A stretch of DNA of 64,000 bases from Pseudomonadota bacterium (GTDB lineage: Bacteria > Pseudomonadota > Gammaproteobacteria > Burkholderiales > Chitinibacteraceae). Of this stretch, positions 1 through 7,834 are shown piece after piece (position 1 is the stretch's first letter; every line of letters begins with the position of its first letter). A program made the position numbers and the translations under genes. The notes under the pieces were generated by a model, which ran no database searches, was not told the DNA's origin, and saw only the letters and a program-made list of their open reading frames with translations. The stretch spans positions 1 through 64,000 of the forward strand of contig JAPLQI010000123.1 in NCBI GenBank assembly GCA_026399755.1. The letters are read 5' to 3'.

Positions 1-471
1 ATGGTGGATAAGCAGCAGCTTTCTAGCTTGGAGCGTGAAGTAGAAATTGCGCGGCGTTATTTGAATATCGAAGCGGTGCGCTTGGGGGATAGATTGCATG
101 TGGAGTGGGATATAGCACAGATGCCCGTGGCCGCAACCGTACCTCCTTTATTGCTGCAGCCGCTGTTAGAAAATGCAATTTATTATGGTGTAGAACCTAT
201 ATTGGAGCCTGGGCCGGTGCAAATCAGCATTAGCCTTAAAGATAAACAGCTTCACCTTGTGATTAAAAATTCGTTACCACCGGCAGGAACGGTTAGCCAG
301 CATCGAGGCAATGGTATGGCGCTAGAAAACATCCGTCAGCGTCTGTTGCTCCACTTCGATGCAGAAGCCAATCTAAGCACTTACGCGAATAACGACTATT
401 ATCAAGTACATATTGTCTTGCCTTATCGGGAGATTCCCCATGGGAACACCACTGCGCCTTTTCCTTGTTGA
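1..471 (+). CDS. Sensor histidine kinase, LytS/AlgZ type, C-terminal part (5' partial)
   Basis: This is the last 156 residues of a membrane sensor kinase that would phosphorylate the response regulator encoded next to it. The visible part is the GHKL ATPase domain: the N-box reads PLLLQPLLENAIYYGV near residue 52 and the G-box reads RGNGMALENIRQRL near residue 102. The membrane domain and the phospho-accepting histidine lie upstream of the window, so the ATG at base 1 is probably internal. The reading frame overlaps the regulator gene by 32 bases, which indicates co-translation. Family assignment is firm. The AlgZ-like subtype is inferred from the LytTR partner and the proteobacterial context. 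Confidence 0.85.
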   Translation: MVDKQQLSSLEREVEIARRYLNIEAVRLGDRLHVEWDIAQMPVAATVPPLLLQPLLENAIYYGVEPILEPGPVQISISLKDKQLHLVIKNSLPPAGTVSQHRGNGMALENIRQRLLLHFDAEANLSTYANNDYYQVHIVLPYREIPHGNTTAPFPC

Positions 472-1207
472 TGATGAAATCCCTGCTTTGCGCCGGCTGC
501 AAGATGTACTTGCCGACATTGCAGCTGAATGCCCACACGATGTGGTTGGCACTGCCACCAGTGGCATGGCTGCCCTTGCGGCACTTGCTGAGGCCGATGC
601 CGATGCGGTGATTGTGGATATTCAAATGCCACAAATGAGTGGTATTGAGCTGGCGCGTGAGCTAAGCCACTTCTCGCATCCGCCCGTGGTGATTTTTGCT
701 ACGGCATTTGAAGAATACGGTGTGGCTGCTTTTGAAGTGCGTGCGGTAGATTATTTGCTAAAACCGATACGTAAAGAGCGGCTGATTTCTGCCTTAAAAC
801 GGGTACAGGATATGCGTTCTGCTAAAGTTCAAGCCGAGCCTGCTAGCCATGCTCGCAGCCATTTCAGTGTGACTGAGCGGGGGCGAGTTCATTTAATCCC
901 CGTTTCAGACGCCTACTATTTAAAAGCAGAGCAAAAATATATTACGCTGCGCACGCGTGATCGCGAGTACCTGCTCGAGGATTCGCTGACCCGCTTAGAA
1001 GAAGAATTCGGTCATCATTTTGTGCGAATTCATCGCAACTGCTTAGTAGCCCGTGACATGATGTCGGGCTTTGAAAAATCTGCCGTGGGTGGTAGCGAAG
1101 CGCACTGGCAAGTGATTTTGCGCGACCTACCCGAGCGCCTTGCAGTGAGCCGCAGGCAACAGCATGTGATTAAAGAGCTTAAAAAATTGGAAAGCGAAGG
1201 TCGATAG
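440..1207 (+). CDS. LytTR-family response regulator, AlgR-like
   Basis: A 255-residue two-component regulator. The receiver domain has acidic residues in LVDDE (residues 9-13), the phospho-acceptor Asp60 in VIVDIQMPQMSG and Lys108 in YLLKPI. A LytTR DNA-binding domain follows from about residue 145 to the end, including YYLKAEQKYITLRT and the FVRIHRNCLV segment. An in-frame ATG exists 27 bases upstream, but receiver domains of this kind begin just before LRLFLVDDE, so the ATG at 440 is preferred. It overlaps the kinase gene. In beta- and gammaproteobacteria such pairs control surface functions such as type IV pili and exopolysaccharide. The target here is not visible. Confidence 0.9.
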   Translation: MGTPLRLFLVDDEIPALRRLQDVLADIAAECPHDVVGTATSGMAALAALAEADADAVIVDIQMPQMSGIELARELSHFSHPPVVIFATAFEEYGVAAFEVRAVDYLLKPIRKERLISALKRVQDMRSAKVQAEPASHARSHFSVTERGRVHLIPVSDAYYLKAEQKYITLRTRDREYLLEDSLTRLEEEFGHHFVRIHRNCLVARDMMSGFEKSAVGGSEAHWQVILRDLPERLAVSRRQQHVIKELKKLESEGR

Positions 1208-1217
1208 AGGGAGCGAG

Positions 1218-1288
1218 ATGTAGGGCGGGTGAAACCCGCCGATTTATAGCATTTCATGTCATAAAGGCGGGTTTCACCCGTCCTACAT
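1218..1288. repeat. GTAG-type REP inverted pair (REPIN-like), copy 1
   Basis: Two head-to-head copies of a short palindrome: GTAGGGCGGGTGAAACCCGCC, and its inverted partner GGCGGGTTTCACCCGTCCTAC about 30 bases further on. Each copy has a GTAG end followed by a hairpin, the layout of REP sequences mobilised by RAYT transposases. Closely related copies lie at 4235-4294, 49890-49958 and 50089-50147, with a half copy at 4109-4129. It sits between convergent genes. Confidence 0.8.
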
Positions 1289-1332
1289 GAAATGTCGTAG
1301 GTATGAACTGCGAGGCGTTTCATTCATCCAAG

Positions 1333-2007
1333 CTACGTTTTAGGCCAAGCTAAATCCCAAGGCGCTGCGATACTTGCCAGATGAGCCTCTAGCCCCTGAA
1401 AGGCTAATCCTGATTCTGGGGATAGCAGAATTCGCTGCTGTTCCCCCTGATAATCAAAATCTAAAGCCCAAGCATGCAAATAGCCACGATCTGCTGGTGT
1501 GCCACCATAGCGCTCATCGCCCAAAATAGGGCTGCCCAAGCTTTTCAGGGCAACGCGTAATTGATGGGTACGGCCGCTAAGTGGCCTAAGGATAAACAAC
1601 CGTTGCCCATGAAGCAGATCTCCATAGCTAAAGAATTGTGTGGCCGCTTTTAACTCGCCATCGCGGCTTAAACGCCAAGAGCCCCCCCTGCCCTTTTCCA
1701 TCGCACCTTTGATCAGGCCCTGCTTTTTGGAGGGTTTTTTGTCGGAAATGGCTAGGTAATATTTATTAATGCGATGCTCAGCAAAGGCCTCACCAAAGTA
1801 GCGGGCTACCTCGGCGCTTTTGGCAAAAAGCAGTAAACCAGAGGTGAGTTTATCGAGTCGATGCACAGGCCAAAGTGGCATACCGCCTAGTGTTTGGCGT
1901 AATACCTCAACAAAGCTCAGCTCATCATCTTCTTTGTGAAAAGATAAGCCAGCAGGTTTAATCGCAACTAAAAAGTCTGGGTGGTCGTACGCAACAAAGT
2001 GACTCAT
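1333..2007 (-). CDS. RluA-family RNA pseudouridine synthase
   Basis: A 224-residue enzyme that isomerises uridine to pseudouridine in RNA. The catalytic motif HRLDKLTSGLLLF, with its essential Asp, lies near residues 50-62, and the family segment LSGRTHQLRVAL near residue 150. There is no S4 domain, so this is the short single-domain form. The target RNA cannot be read from the sequence. An alternative ATG at 2019 would add four residues. Neither start has a clear ribosome-binding site. I chose 2007 because related proteins start close to the YDHPDFLVAIKPAG segment. It is transcribed divergently from the EAL gene. Confidence 0.88.
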   Translation of the reverse strand: MSHFVAYDHPDFLVAIKPAGLSFHKEDDELSFVEVLRQTLGGMPLWPVHRLDKLTSGLLLFAKSAEVARYFGEAFAEHRINKYYLAISDKKPSKKQGLIKGAMEKGRGGSWRLSRDGELKAATQFFSYGDLLHGQRLFILRPLSGRTHQLRVALKSLGSPILGDERYGGTPADRGYLHAWALDFDYQGEQQRILLSPESGLAFQGLEAHLASIAAPWDLAWPKT

Positions 2008-2077
2008 ATATAAGCACATTCTAATTTAGTGTAAGGTTCAGAGATAGCAAATTAATATAGGTCGTAAGCATAAATAT

Positions 2078-3635
2078 ATGCTCAAAAAGAAACTATTCTG
2101 GCACGCCATTCTAATCTCGATTCTTGCCTGTGTGGCCGTGACGCTGTTTGCTGCTTGGCTGGCCAGATCGCAAGCAAAAAAAGAGTTGCAGAGTTATCTA
2201 CAGGATATTGCCGAGCAGGCCATGCTGCGCAGTGATCGTGCGTTTACAGTAAGCAGTCTTTTTATGGATGAGCTTAATCATTCTGCATTAAATGACTGTA
2301 GCGAAGAACATCAACAACGCTTGAGCGAGATTGCCTTTGACGAGCTGTTTGTGCGAAATGTTTTGTATGCCCCCGATGGCATCGTGCAATGCTCAGCCTC
2401 AAACCGCCGAGTATACCCTTTGCCTAAGTGGGATCAAAAAACCACCTTGGGGCGCTCGCTTTGGTTTGAATTTAAAGGTGATCTTCCTAAGCGCTCAATT
2501 TTATATGGTGCTGGCCCGCATTACGCCGTGATGGATTCCCAATATTTGGTGGATATTCTATATTCTACCGGTAAAAAAACGCGGCTTATATATTGAAGCC
2601 TTGCTGCATCAGAGGATATTGGCAAGCAGTCAGGGGGCAAAGAATAAACCGGACAATACATGGCTAAGCCAGGCCAGGGTGAGCAAAACGAATCCTGAGT
2701 ACATTATTACGGCCTCTTTACCTCCCAAAGAGTTGCAACGTGCTTGGCTAGATTATTTTACAGATCTATTGCCACTCGGCATCGCGGTGTGTGTACTGCT
2801 CGTTGGCATTATTATTTGGTTTACTCGGCGCAGTTTTACGATGGGGCTGGAGATTATTGAGGGCCTGCGATTGGGCGAGTTTGAAGTGCACTATCAGCCC
2901 ATGGTTACGCTGGCTACTGGCGAAGTGTGTTGTGCCGAAGCGCTATTGCGCTGGCAGCGGCAAAATGGCTCCAAGATTAGCCCTGAGCTATTTATTGGCT
3001 ATGCAGAAGAAAACGGTCAAATCGGCCTGCTGACGCAATTTGTGCTGGAAAAAGTCATTACTGATTTAGCGCAGCTTGCTAACCAAGATATTCCTATCTC
3101 AGTTAATTTAGCGGGCTCAGATTTAGCCTCACCGATGTTTGTAGAAAACCTTACCGCGCTCTGCAAAAAACACCAGCTTGCCCCAAATCGTATTGAGCTA
3201 GAGATTACCGAGCGCAGCCTTGTGCTGGGCCAGAGTGCGATCGAGGTGATTACTTGCTTGCGGCAAGCGGGCCATGTGATTTTGATTGATGATTTTGGCA
3301 CTGGCTATTCCAGCCTTAGCTATTTACATAACCTGCCTGTCGATATCTTAAAAATTGATAAAAGCTTTGTGCAAGCCCTAGGCAGTGGTGCTGCCACCCA
3401 CCATGTGGCATCGCATATTGTGCAAATGGCTAAAGCATTGGGTTTGAGCGTGGTGGCAGAAGGGATTGAAACCACCGAGCAGGCAGAAATACTGAAAGAA
3501 ATGGGCGTTGAATGGGGCCAAGGTTGGCTGTATGCCAAGGCGATGCCCTTTGCCGAGCTTAGGCAATTTTTGCAGGGGTCTACCCCCACAACGCTTAAAC
3601 CGCTAAGCTCCGATCCTTTGCCTGATGCCGTATGA
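2078..3635 (+). pseudogene. CSS-motif/EAL cyclic-di-GMP phosphodiesterase gene, split by a frameshift
   Basis: The first reading frame (2078-2596) encodes an N-terminal membrane segment and a periplasmic CSS-motif sensor domain. It stops just after an A7 run at 2573-2579. The continuation is one base out of frame and runs to 3635, with a second membrane segment (LLPLGIAVCVLLVGIIIW) and a complete EAL domain. The EAL domain keeps AEALLRW, ELEITER, DDFGTGYSS, KIDKSF and VVAEGIET, so it would be catalytically competent. With six A instead of seven the frame joins smoothly and gives about 518 residues. The family degrades c-di-GMP to pGpG. The break may be a real mutation, slippage-based phase variation or a sequencing error. 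The stop overlaps the rlmH start. Confidence 0.85.
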
Positions 3636-4102
3636 AACTGACCTTAATTGCTGTTGGGCACAAGATGCCGGATTGGATTGACTCTGGATACAAAGAGTTT
3701 TCTAAACGCATGCCGCGTGATTTTCCACTGCAATTGCTCGAGCTAAAGCCCGATAAACGCGGTAGCGGCAAAACCGCGCAGCAAGTGATGGTGGATGAAG
3801 CTGAGCGTATTCTCGCTGCCATCCCGCAAGACGCCCGCGTATTGGCTTTGGATGAGCATGGTGCCAACTGGACCACCATGCAGCTAGCCGAAAAAATGAA
3901 AACATGGCAAATCGATGGCCGTGAAACGGTGTTTATCATCGGCGGCACCGATGGCCTAGACCCAAGCGTAAAAAAGCGCGCCGACCAGCTATTACAACTC
4001 TCCGCCATGACCCTGCCCCATGGCATGGTGAGAGTGATCTTGGCCGAGCAGCTTTATCGGGCGGTATCGATCATAAATAATCACCCTTATCATCGCGAGT
4101 GA
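3632..4102 (+). CDS. rlmH: 23S rRNA (pseudouridine1915-N3)-methyltransferase RlmH
   Basis: A 156-residue SPOUT methyltransferase that uses SAM to methylate pseudouridine 1915 in helix 69 of 23S rRNA. Its length matches the family. Diagnostic segments are [16 protein letters not shown] at the N-terminus, LDEHG near residue 73, the knotted SAM site FIIGGTDGL near residue 102, and the C-terminal [17 protein letters not shown] followed by NNHPYH. The ATG overlaps the TGA of the preceding EAL frame in an ATGA junction, so translation may be coupled. The maf-type gene follows, a common neighbour of rlmH in betaproteobacteria. Confidence 0.95.
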   Translation: MKLTLIAVGHKMPDWIDSGYKEFSKRMPRDFPLQLLELKPDKRGSGKTAQQVMVDEAERILAAIPQDARVLALDEHGANWTTMQLAEKMKTWQIDGRETVFIIGGTDGLDPSVKKRADQLLQLSAMTLPHGMVRVILAEQLYRAVSIINNHPYHRE

Positions 4103-4108
4103 TGATGT

Positions 4109-4129
4109 TGTAGGGCGGGTTGTAACCCA
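4109..4129. repeat. Half REP element
   Basis: A single arm with the sequence TGTAGGGCGGGTTGTAACCC, matching the GTAG-plus-hairpin unit seen at 1218-1288. No inverted partner follows within 60 bases, so it is a solitary or decayed copy. Confidence 0.55.
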
Positions 4130-4234
4130 ATTCTCTCAATATAAGATCAAAAACAGGTCCAAGTTTGGTTTTGTATAGGGTGTGCATTTGTTTCTCTTGT
4201 GCACTGCTCTATACAATTACAAGAGTTAAATCAT

Positions 4235-4294
4235 CGTAGGGCGAGTGAAACCCGCGTATTTTTCAGCTTTGCTCGCGGGTTTCACCCGCCCTAC
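4235..4294. repeat. GTAG-type REP inverted pair (REPIN-like), copy 2
   Basis: A head-to-head pair: GTAGGGCGAGTGAAACCCGCG, and the inverted CGCGGGTTTCACCCGCCCTAC about 17 bases later. It lies between rlmH and the maf-type gene, inside the 5' extension of the maf frame. This supports starting that gene downstream at 4328. Confidence 0.8.
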
Positions 4295-4327
4295 AAATTC
4301 CCCCCTACCCTATCGCTATTGATACCC

Positions 4328-4930
4328 ATGCCAAAACCTCAACTCTACCTCGCCTCTGGCAGCCCACGTCGCCAAGAGCTGCTGGCGCAAATTGGCGTTC
4401 AATTTGAACGCATCGCAGCCCCTATCGATGAAACACCCTTTCCAAATGAAAGCGCCAAGGATTATGTGCTACGTCTGGCCCAAGCCAAGGCAGAAGCAGG
4501 TTGGCAAGTGATACTGGAACAGGGCAAACATCCCCTCCCCGTTTTAGCCGCCGATACCACCGTGGTGCTGGATGGGCAAATCCTCGGCAAACCGCTAGAT
4601 GCCAATGACGCGATCGCCATGCTAGAGCAGCTATCAGGTCGCAGCCACGAAGTGCTCACCAGCCTAGGTTTGCGCACGCATACCGGCACAGAAATCGTGT
4701 TGTCGGTCAGCACCGTTACCTTTATGCCACTGAGCGCTGCCCAAATAGCCGCCTATGTGGCCAGTGGCGAGCCTATGGATAAGGCCGGTAGCTACGGTAT
4801 TCAAGGCGCAGCTGGAATGTTTATCTCAGATTTGCAAGGGAGTTACAGCGGCGTAATGGGCCTGCCCCTGCACGACACCGCCGCCCTGCTGGCTCGGCAT
4901 GGCTTGGGGTTTCTTGCGGGTTTATCTTAA
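4328..4930 (+). CDS. Maf-family nucleoside triphosphate pyrophosphatase (YhdE-type)
   Basis: A 200-residue Maf protein. Maf enzymes hydrolyse non-canonical or pyrimidine NTPs to NMPs and pyrophosphate. Visible motifs are the N-terminal LASGSPRRQELL, the catalytic AADTTVVLDGQILGKP, and KAGSYGIQG near residue 157. The DTTV signature and KAGSYGIQG point to the dTTPase/UTPase (YhdE) subgroup. That substrate assignment is from family knowledge. The frame stays open upstream to 4199 but runs through a REP element, so the ATG before PKPQLYLASGSPRR is taken as the start. Confidence 0.9.
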   Translation: MPKPQLYLASGSPRRQELLAQIGVQFERIAAPIDETPFPNESAKDYVLRLAQAKAEAGWQVILEQGKHPLPVLAADTTVVLDGQILGKPLDANDAIAMLEQLSGRSHEVLTSLGLRTHTGTEIVLSVSTVTFMPLSAAQIAAYVASGEPMDKAGSYGIQGAAGMFISDLQGSYSGVMGLPLHDTAALLARHGLGFLAGLS

Positions 4931-5079
4931 AAAACGTTAATTCTTTGTCTGGAAATTGGTTGGCTATAAGCTTATTCATGATGTGCGGGCAGTATGACAT
5001 TTGGAATAAATGGTCTACCCGATGTCAAAAATGGTCGCTACCTGACCATTTTCGTCACATTGCACTCAGCGCCAGCAAT

Positions 5080-5107
5080 AAAAAAAGACCCAAGAGGGTC
5101 TTTTTTT
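5080..5107. terminator. Bidirectional intrinsic terminator, original terminator of the tRNA-Thr unit
   Basis: GACCC-AAGA-GGGTC stem flanked by A7 on the left and T7 on the right, so it can work on either strand. It lies 15 bases beyond attL on the chromosomal side. Before prophage insertion it would have followed directly the 3' end of the minus-strand tRNA-Thr gene. It can also end maf transcription. Confidence 0.8.
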
Positions 5108-5121
5108 ACGTCTAAAGCAGA

Positions 5122-5174
5122 TGGTGCCGTTGAGGTGAGTCGAACACCCGACCTACTGATTACGAATCAGTTGC
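5122..5174. other. attL core (duplicated tRNA-Thr 3' end)
   Basis: 53 bases matching 43803-43855 with one difference (G at 5139, A at 43820). The segment covers the CCA end, T-arm, variable loop, anticodon arm and one further base of the tRNA. Beyond 5174 the match to the tRNA gene stops, so this copy is a tRNA remnant and not a gene. Confidence 0.92.
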
Positions 5175-5232
5175 GAATCAGTTGTTTGATGTTTTATAAT
5201 GCATTGATTTTTAAATGAAATTTAAAAAAATG

Positions 5233-5306
5233 TGTCTATTAAAAATATTTTTTACTCAAGAAAAAAGCCTTATAAATCAATGGGGCACTTTCCCTTAATA
5301 GACAGA
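5233..5306. promoter_or_regulatory. Putative integrase arm-type sites near attL
   Basis: TGTCTATTAAAAAT lies at 5233-5246 and an inverted shorter version, TTAATAGACAGA, at 5295-5306. The same TGTCTATTAAAAA motif forms both arms of a perfect palindrome next to attR (43727-43764). Motifs shared by the two prophage ends beside the integrase gene are expected of integrase or excisionase arm sites. The role is inferred. Confidence 0.5.
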
Positions 5307-5314
5307 TTTTTGGC

Positions 5315-6376
5315 CTATTCTACCGCCGTGCCACGGCGGATGTGGCGGCGATCGTAGGTCGAGTCAATTGATTTATCTGTTTTGTGGCCAGACACGTTTT
5401 TCGCCTCTTTGCCGTCTGCTTTCAGCTGCGTGATCGCTTTCGCTCGCATGTCGTGGATGGTAAAGCGCGTATTGCCGGCAAGCTCCCATGCCTGCATGAG
5501 TCGCTGCAAGAGAGTCGATACACCGCTATCGCTGTAAGGCTTGCCGTTATGTTTGGCAAACACTAGCTGGCAGTCTGCTGGCCGCGGCAATGCTTTTGCA
5601 TTTTCAACTGCCATGTGCAGCCGGGGCGTCCATTCCACTAACACCCGGACGTTGGTTTTCTGCTGTTTAAATTCAATGCCCTCTTCGTGGGCTATGTCAT
5701 CCAGGGTGAGCGGCAAAACACTTTGTCTACGCTGGGCGCAGAGGTATGTAATTTCCATAATACTGGCAATGAGGGCTGCGGAAAGTAGTGATTTATCGCT
5801 GCTATAGCTGCTGTCTTTGTCTGTAGAAAGGGCGCCATGTTTTAGCGACCGCGCCCAGGCGAGGAATTTTTCTAGCTCCTCATTAGATACCAGTCTGGTT
5901 CTCGGGGTTTCTTTATTCCCGCCAATGCCCAAGCACGGGTTACTGCTGACAATGCCGTGGCGCATAGCATGTGTGAAAGCCGTAGAAAGCAAGGCTTTCT
6001 CTCTGTTACCCGAAACCCCTGCACCTTGCTTGAGCCTTGTCTGAAGGTACTGCCATACATGGTGTGGTTCGACCTCAGATGCCTGGAAGCCCTCAAAAGC
6101 GATCGCCAGTATTTTGCTTGAGCGCTCATACTCTTTGCGCGTTTTCTGCGCCAGCGTTTGTTTATCTGCAAGGTATTTATTGATGATGCCGGCAACGGTG
6201 GTGGCATTGGCCAGCGCTGGTGTAACCAGCTCTGCATACTTGCGCAGGGCCAGCGTTAAATCGTTCAGCGGCGCCAGCTTGTGCCATTTTTTGGAAGGAT
6301 CAACAAACCAGAATGAGCCATGCTTGCGGTATACCCGCGACGGCAGGTCTTTGTCTTTACTGCGTGGGTAGCTCAT
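5315..6376 (-). CDS. int: Phage tyrosine recombinase (integrase)
   Basis: A 353-residue integrase that would catalyse recombination at the tRNA-Thr core. A core-binding SAM-like domain spans roughly residues 60-155. The catalytic domain shows Arg in AQRRQSVLPL (about residue 215), HDMRAK (His and Arg, about 307), GHKT (about 329) and the nucleophile Tyr in STYDRRH (about 340). It is transcribed toward attL, 141 bases from the core, which is the usual layout. No excisionase of a known family adjoins it, although the DUF4224 protein encoded at 10111-10362 is a candidate. The start MSYPRSKDKD is typical of phage integrases of this length. Confidence 0.95.
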   Translation of the reverse strand: MSYPRSKDKDLPSRVYRKHGSFWFVDPSKKWHKLAPLNDLTLALRKYAELVTPALANATTVAGIINKYLADKQTLAQKTRKEYERSSKILAIAFEGFQASEVEPHHVWQYLQTRLKQGAGVSGNREKALLSTAFTHAMRHGIVSSNPCLGIGGNKETPRTRLVSNEELEKFLAWARSLKHGALSTDKDSSYSSDKSLLSAALIASIMEITYLCAQRRQSVLPLTLDDIAHEEGIEFKQQKTNVRVLVEWTPRLHMAVENAKALPRPADCQLVFAKHNGKPYSDSGVSTLLQRLMQAWELAGNTRFTIHDMRAKAITQLKADGKEAKNVSGHKTDKSIDSTYDRRHIRRGTAVE

Positions 6377-6403
6377 CTTATGGCTCGATAATCATTGTGT
6401 TGG

Positions 6404-6784
6404 TCAAAGGCATCTGTTGATAGATGCTAGCCATGGATCTGGCCCAAGTACAGCTACGCCTTTGTAATACCTGATTATTGATTCCCCTTCCAGCTCAGAA
6501 ACTTCAGCTATGTGTGCTAATTGGCTTTCGCCGATGTATGCCATGATGCGTGTTTTGGGGCCAATCTGACGTACAGATGCAGTTGATCCGCCGATGTTGT
6601 CCCATTGTTCATGAATGCATTGTGTAGTTGCAGCTGCTGTTTTTTTGCTGTTAAAAATTTTACTAGGTGACTTCATGGTCAGTTCATTGGGCGTGTTCAT
6701 GCAGCCAGTCATTAAGAATGCAATGCTAATTATGGGAAAAAGTACTAATTTTTTGAATGTCTGTGGGCGTAGGGCTGTTGACAT
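6404..6784 (-). CDS. Small prophage lipoprotein, function unknown
   Basis: A 126-residue predicted lipoprotein. From the ATG at 6784 the signal peptide contains FKKLVLFPIISIAFLMTGC with lipobox LMTGC. The AGGAG ribosome site lies eight bases upstream, which is why this start is preferred over the longer frame to 6808. The mature part has two further Cys residues (in TQCIHEQW and near the C-terminus) and an SxxRQIGPKTRIMAYIGES segment. I recognise no family. Position between int and the partition-like genes suggests cargo expressed from the prophage. A periplasmic or envelope role, for example in exclusion, is only an inference. Confidence 0.7.
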   Translation of the reverse strand: MSTALRPQTFKKLVLFPIISIAFLMTGCMNTPNELTMKSPSKIFNSKKTAAATTQCIHEQWDNIGGSTASVRQIGPKTRIMAYIGESQLAHIAEVSELEGESIIRYYKGVAVLGPDPWLASINRCL

Positions 6785-6831
6785 TTCCAAGTCTCCTAGT
6801 AAGAGCATGGAAATTTACACGTTAGATTGAT

Positions 6832-6857
6832 AAAAGAAAACCCGCACAGGGCGGGTC
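6832..6857 (-). terminator. Intrinsic terminator of the left early operon
   Basis: On the minus strand an ACCCGCC-CTGT-GCGGGT hairpin is followed by TTTTCTTTT. It lies just downstream of the RHH protein gene and would end transcription of the early genes before the lipoprotein and integrase genes. Confidence 0.75.
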
Positions 6858-6897
6858 AAATATTACGGATAGTTGCTGGTCGGAGGATGAAGTGCCG

Positions 6898-7200
6898 TTA
6901 GCGCTGCCCTGCTGCACCATCAATAATCGCAATCTGCTGGTCGGCATATTGCTCGATAGCTGCAGTGATTAGCTGGTTTTTGCTGGGGCGGCCTTTGGCG
7001 TTTTCGTACACGTACAGCAACTTTGCATGCACCGGCGCAGGCAGGCGGACAATCTCCTGCATGCGCCCTTTCGGATCTGCCAGCTGCCAGGGCTTGCTAT
7101 CAGGCGCGGCTTTGTAGCGTGCGGCTTCAACAATCTCATCGCCTGCGGCAAGGGCTGCTTTTTTGTCGCTGCTGGTGGTGGTTTTGAAGGAGGGTTTCAT
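6898..7200 (-). CDS. Small ribbon-helix-helix-like DNA-binding protein, possible ParA partner
   Basis: A 100-residue basic protein. Residues 48-87 look like a ribbon-helix-helix fold: a strand (QEIVRLPAPVHAKL), a helix, the turn GRPSKNQL and a second helix (ITAAIEQYADQQ). The N-terminal 45 residues are polar and probably flexible, as in plasmid partition proteins of the ParG/StbB type. It is the last gene of the operon containing parA (7835-8497), separated from it by two small zinc-binding proteins. A role as centromere-binding partner or as repressor of the palindromic repeats is an inference from context. Confidence 0.6.
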   Translation of the reverse strand: MKPSFKTTTSSDKKAALAAGDEIVEAARYKAAPDSKPWQLADPKGRMQEIVRLPAPVHAKLLYVYENAKGRPSKNQLITAAIEQYADQQIAIIDGAAGQR

Positions 7201-7234
7201 GGGTGTCCTAAGTGGTAGTTATTTAGTTTTCCTT

Positions 7235-7579
7235 TCAATTTGTTCGGGTGGGTTTAACCATTTTGGCGAGATCAGCAATGTGCTGTGTTCGTAAAGCCTT
7301 GCGCTGAACTTCGGCAATTATTTCGTCGTTTACAGATAACGCTACCGACTTCAATTGAGCTAGTTTTTCACAAACAACATTAGCAATTACATCTGGCTCG
7401 CTCAAATCAATGCCAGCCGCAACCGCGATTCGTTGTAATGCATCTTTCATTTTTGCATAGTGCGCATGTTCTGCTTCGCGTTCGTGATAAGCGTCAAGGC
7501 AATCACGGCACAAGTTAATTTCTTGTTCTTCGGTGGTTTCGCAAAAACCGCCGCAGTTATTGTGAAATTGGCAATCCAC
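7235..7579 (-). CDS. Hypothetical phage protein with Cys/His cluster
   Basis: A 114-residue protein whose first 40 residues carry CQFHNNCGGFC and CRDCLDAYH. The five Cys and the His residues could bind a zinc ion. The rest is mostly helical and mildly acidic. I recognise no characterised family. Short proteins with an N-terminal zinc knuckle are common in phage early operons. It lies between the RHH gene and a second zinc-ribbon gene in what looks like one transcript. Confidence 0.65.
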   Translation of the reverse strand: MDCQFHNNCGGFCETTEEQEINLCRDCLDAYHEREAEHAHYAKMKDALQRIAVAAGIDLSEPDVIANVVCEKLAQLKSVALSVNDEIIAEVQRKALRTQHIADLAKMVKPTRTN

Positions 7580-7589
7580 GATCTTTCCT

Positions 7590-7817
7590 TTAATTTGTCG
7601 CTTTACTTGAGATTGCAGGCAGCTCTTTTACAAATCGAGCATTCCAACCAATTTGCATCCAGCCTCCGCATTTGCGGTGTTGATATTGCTCCCCGCGAAT
7701 CTCGCTTAAATCATCGCCTTCAATGCCGATGATTTGCTTGCAGTGTGGACAGCGAACGCAGTAATCACCGCCGTCTTTGCTGACTAAATTGATGTCAATG
7801 ATTTCATCGGTAGCCAT
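7590..7817 (-). CDS. Small zinc-ribbon phage protein
   Basis: A 75-residue protein with YCVRCPHCKQIIGIEG and a later HRKCGG, giving a CxxCxxC-x-HxxC pattern that should bind one zinc ion. No enzymatic domain is visible. It may bind nucleic acid or be a structural ribbon. It is spaced 17 bases from the parA stop and belongs to the same operon. Confidence 0.65.
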   Translation of the reverse strand: MATDEIIDINLVSKDGGDYCVRCPHCKQIIGIEGDDLSEIRGEQYQHRKCGGWMQIGWNARFVKELPAISSKATN

Positions 7818-7834
7818 CAGTTTTCCTCTTTTGG

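Noticed and set aside
3595-4026. 143-residue minus-strand frame over rlmH
   Set aside because: Antisense shadow of rlmH, whose complete motifs make the plus strand the coding strand.
4994-5218. 74-residue plus-strand frame across the attL core
   Set aside because: It reads through the terminator and the tRNA remnant and has no ribosome site. The similar frame at 43816-44058 crosses the true tRNA-Thr gene in the same manner.
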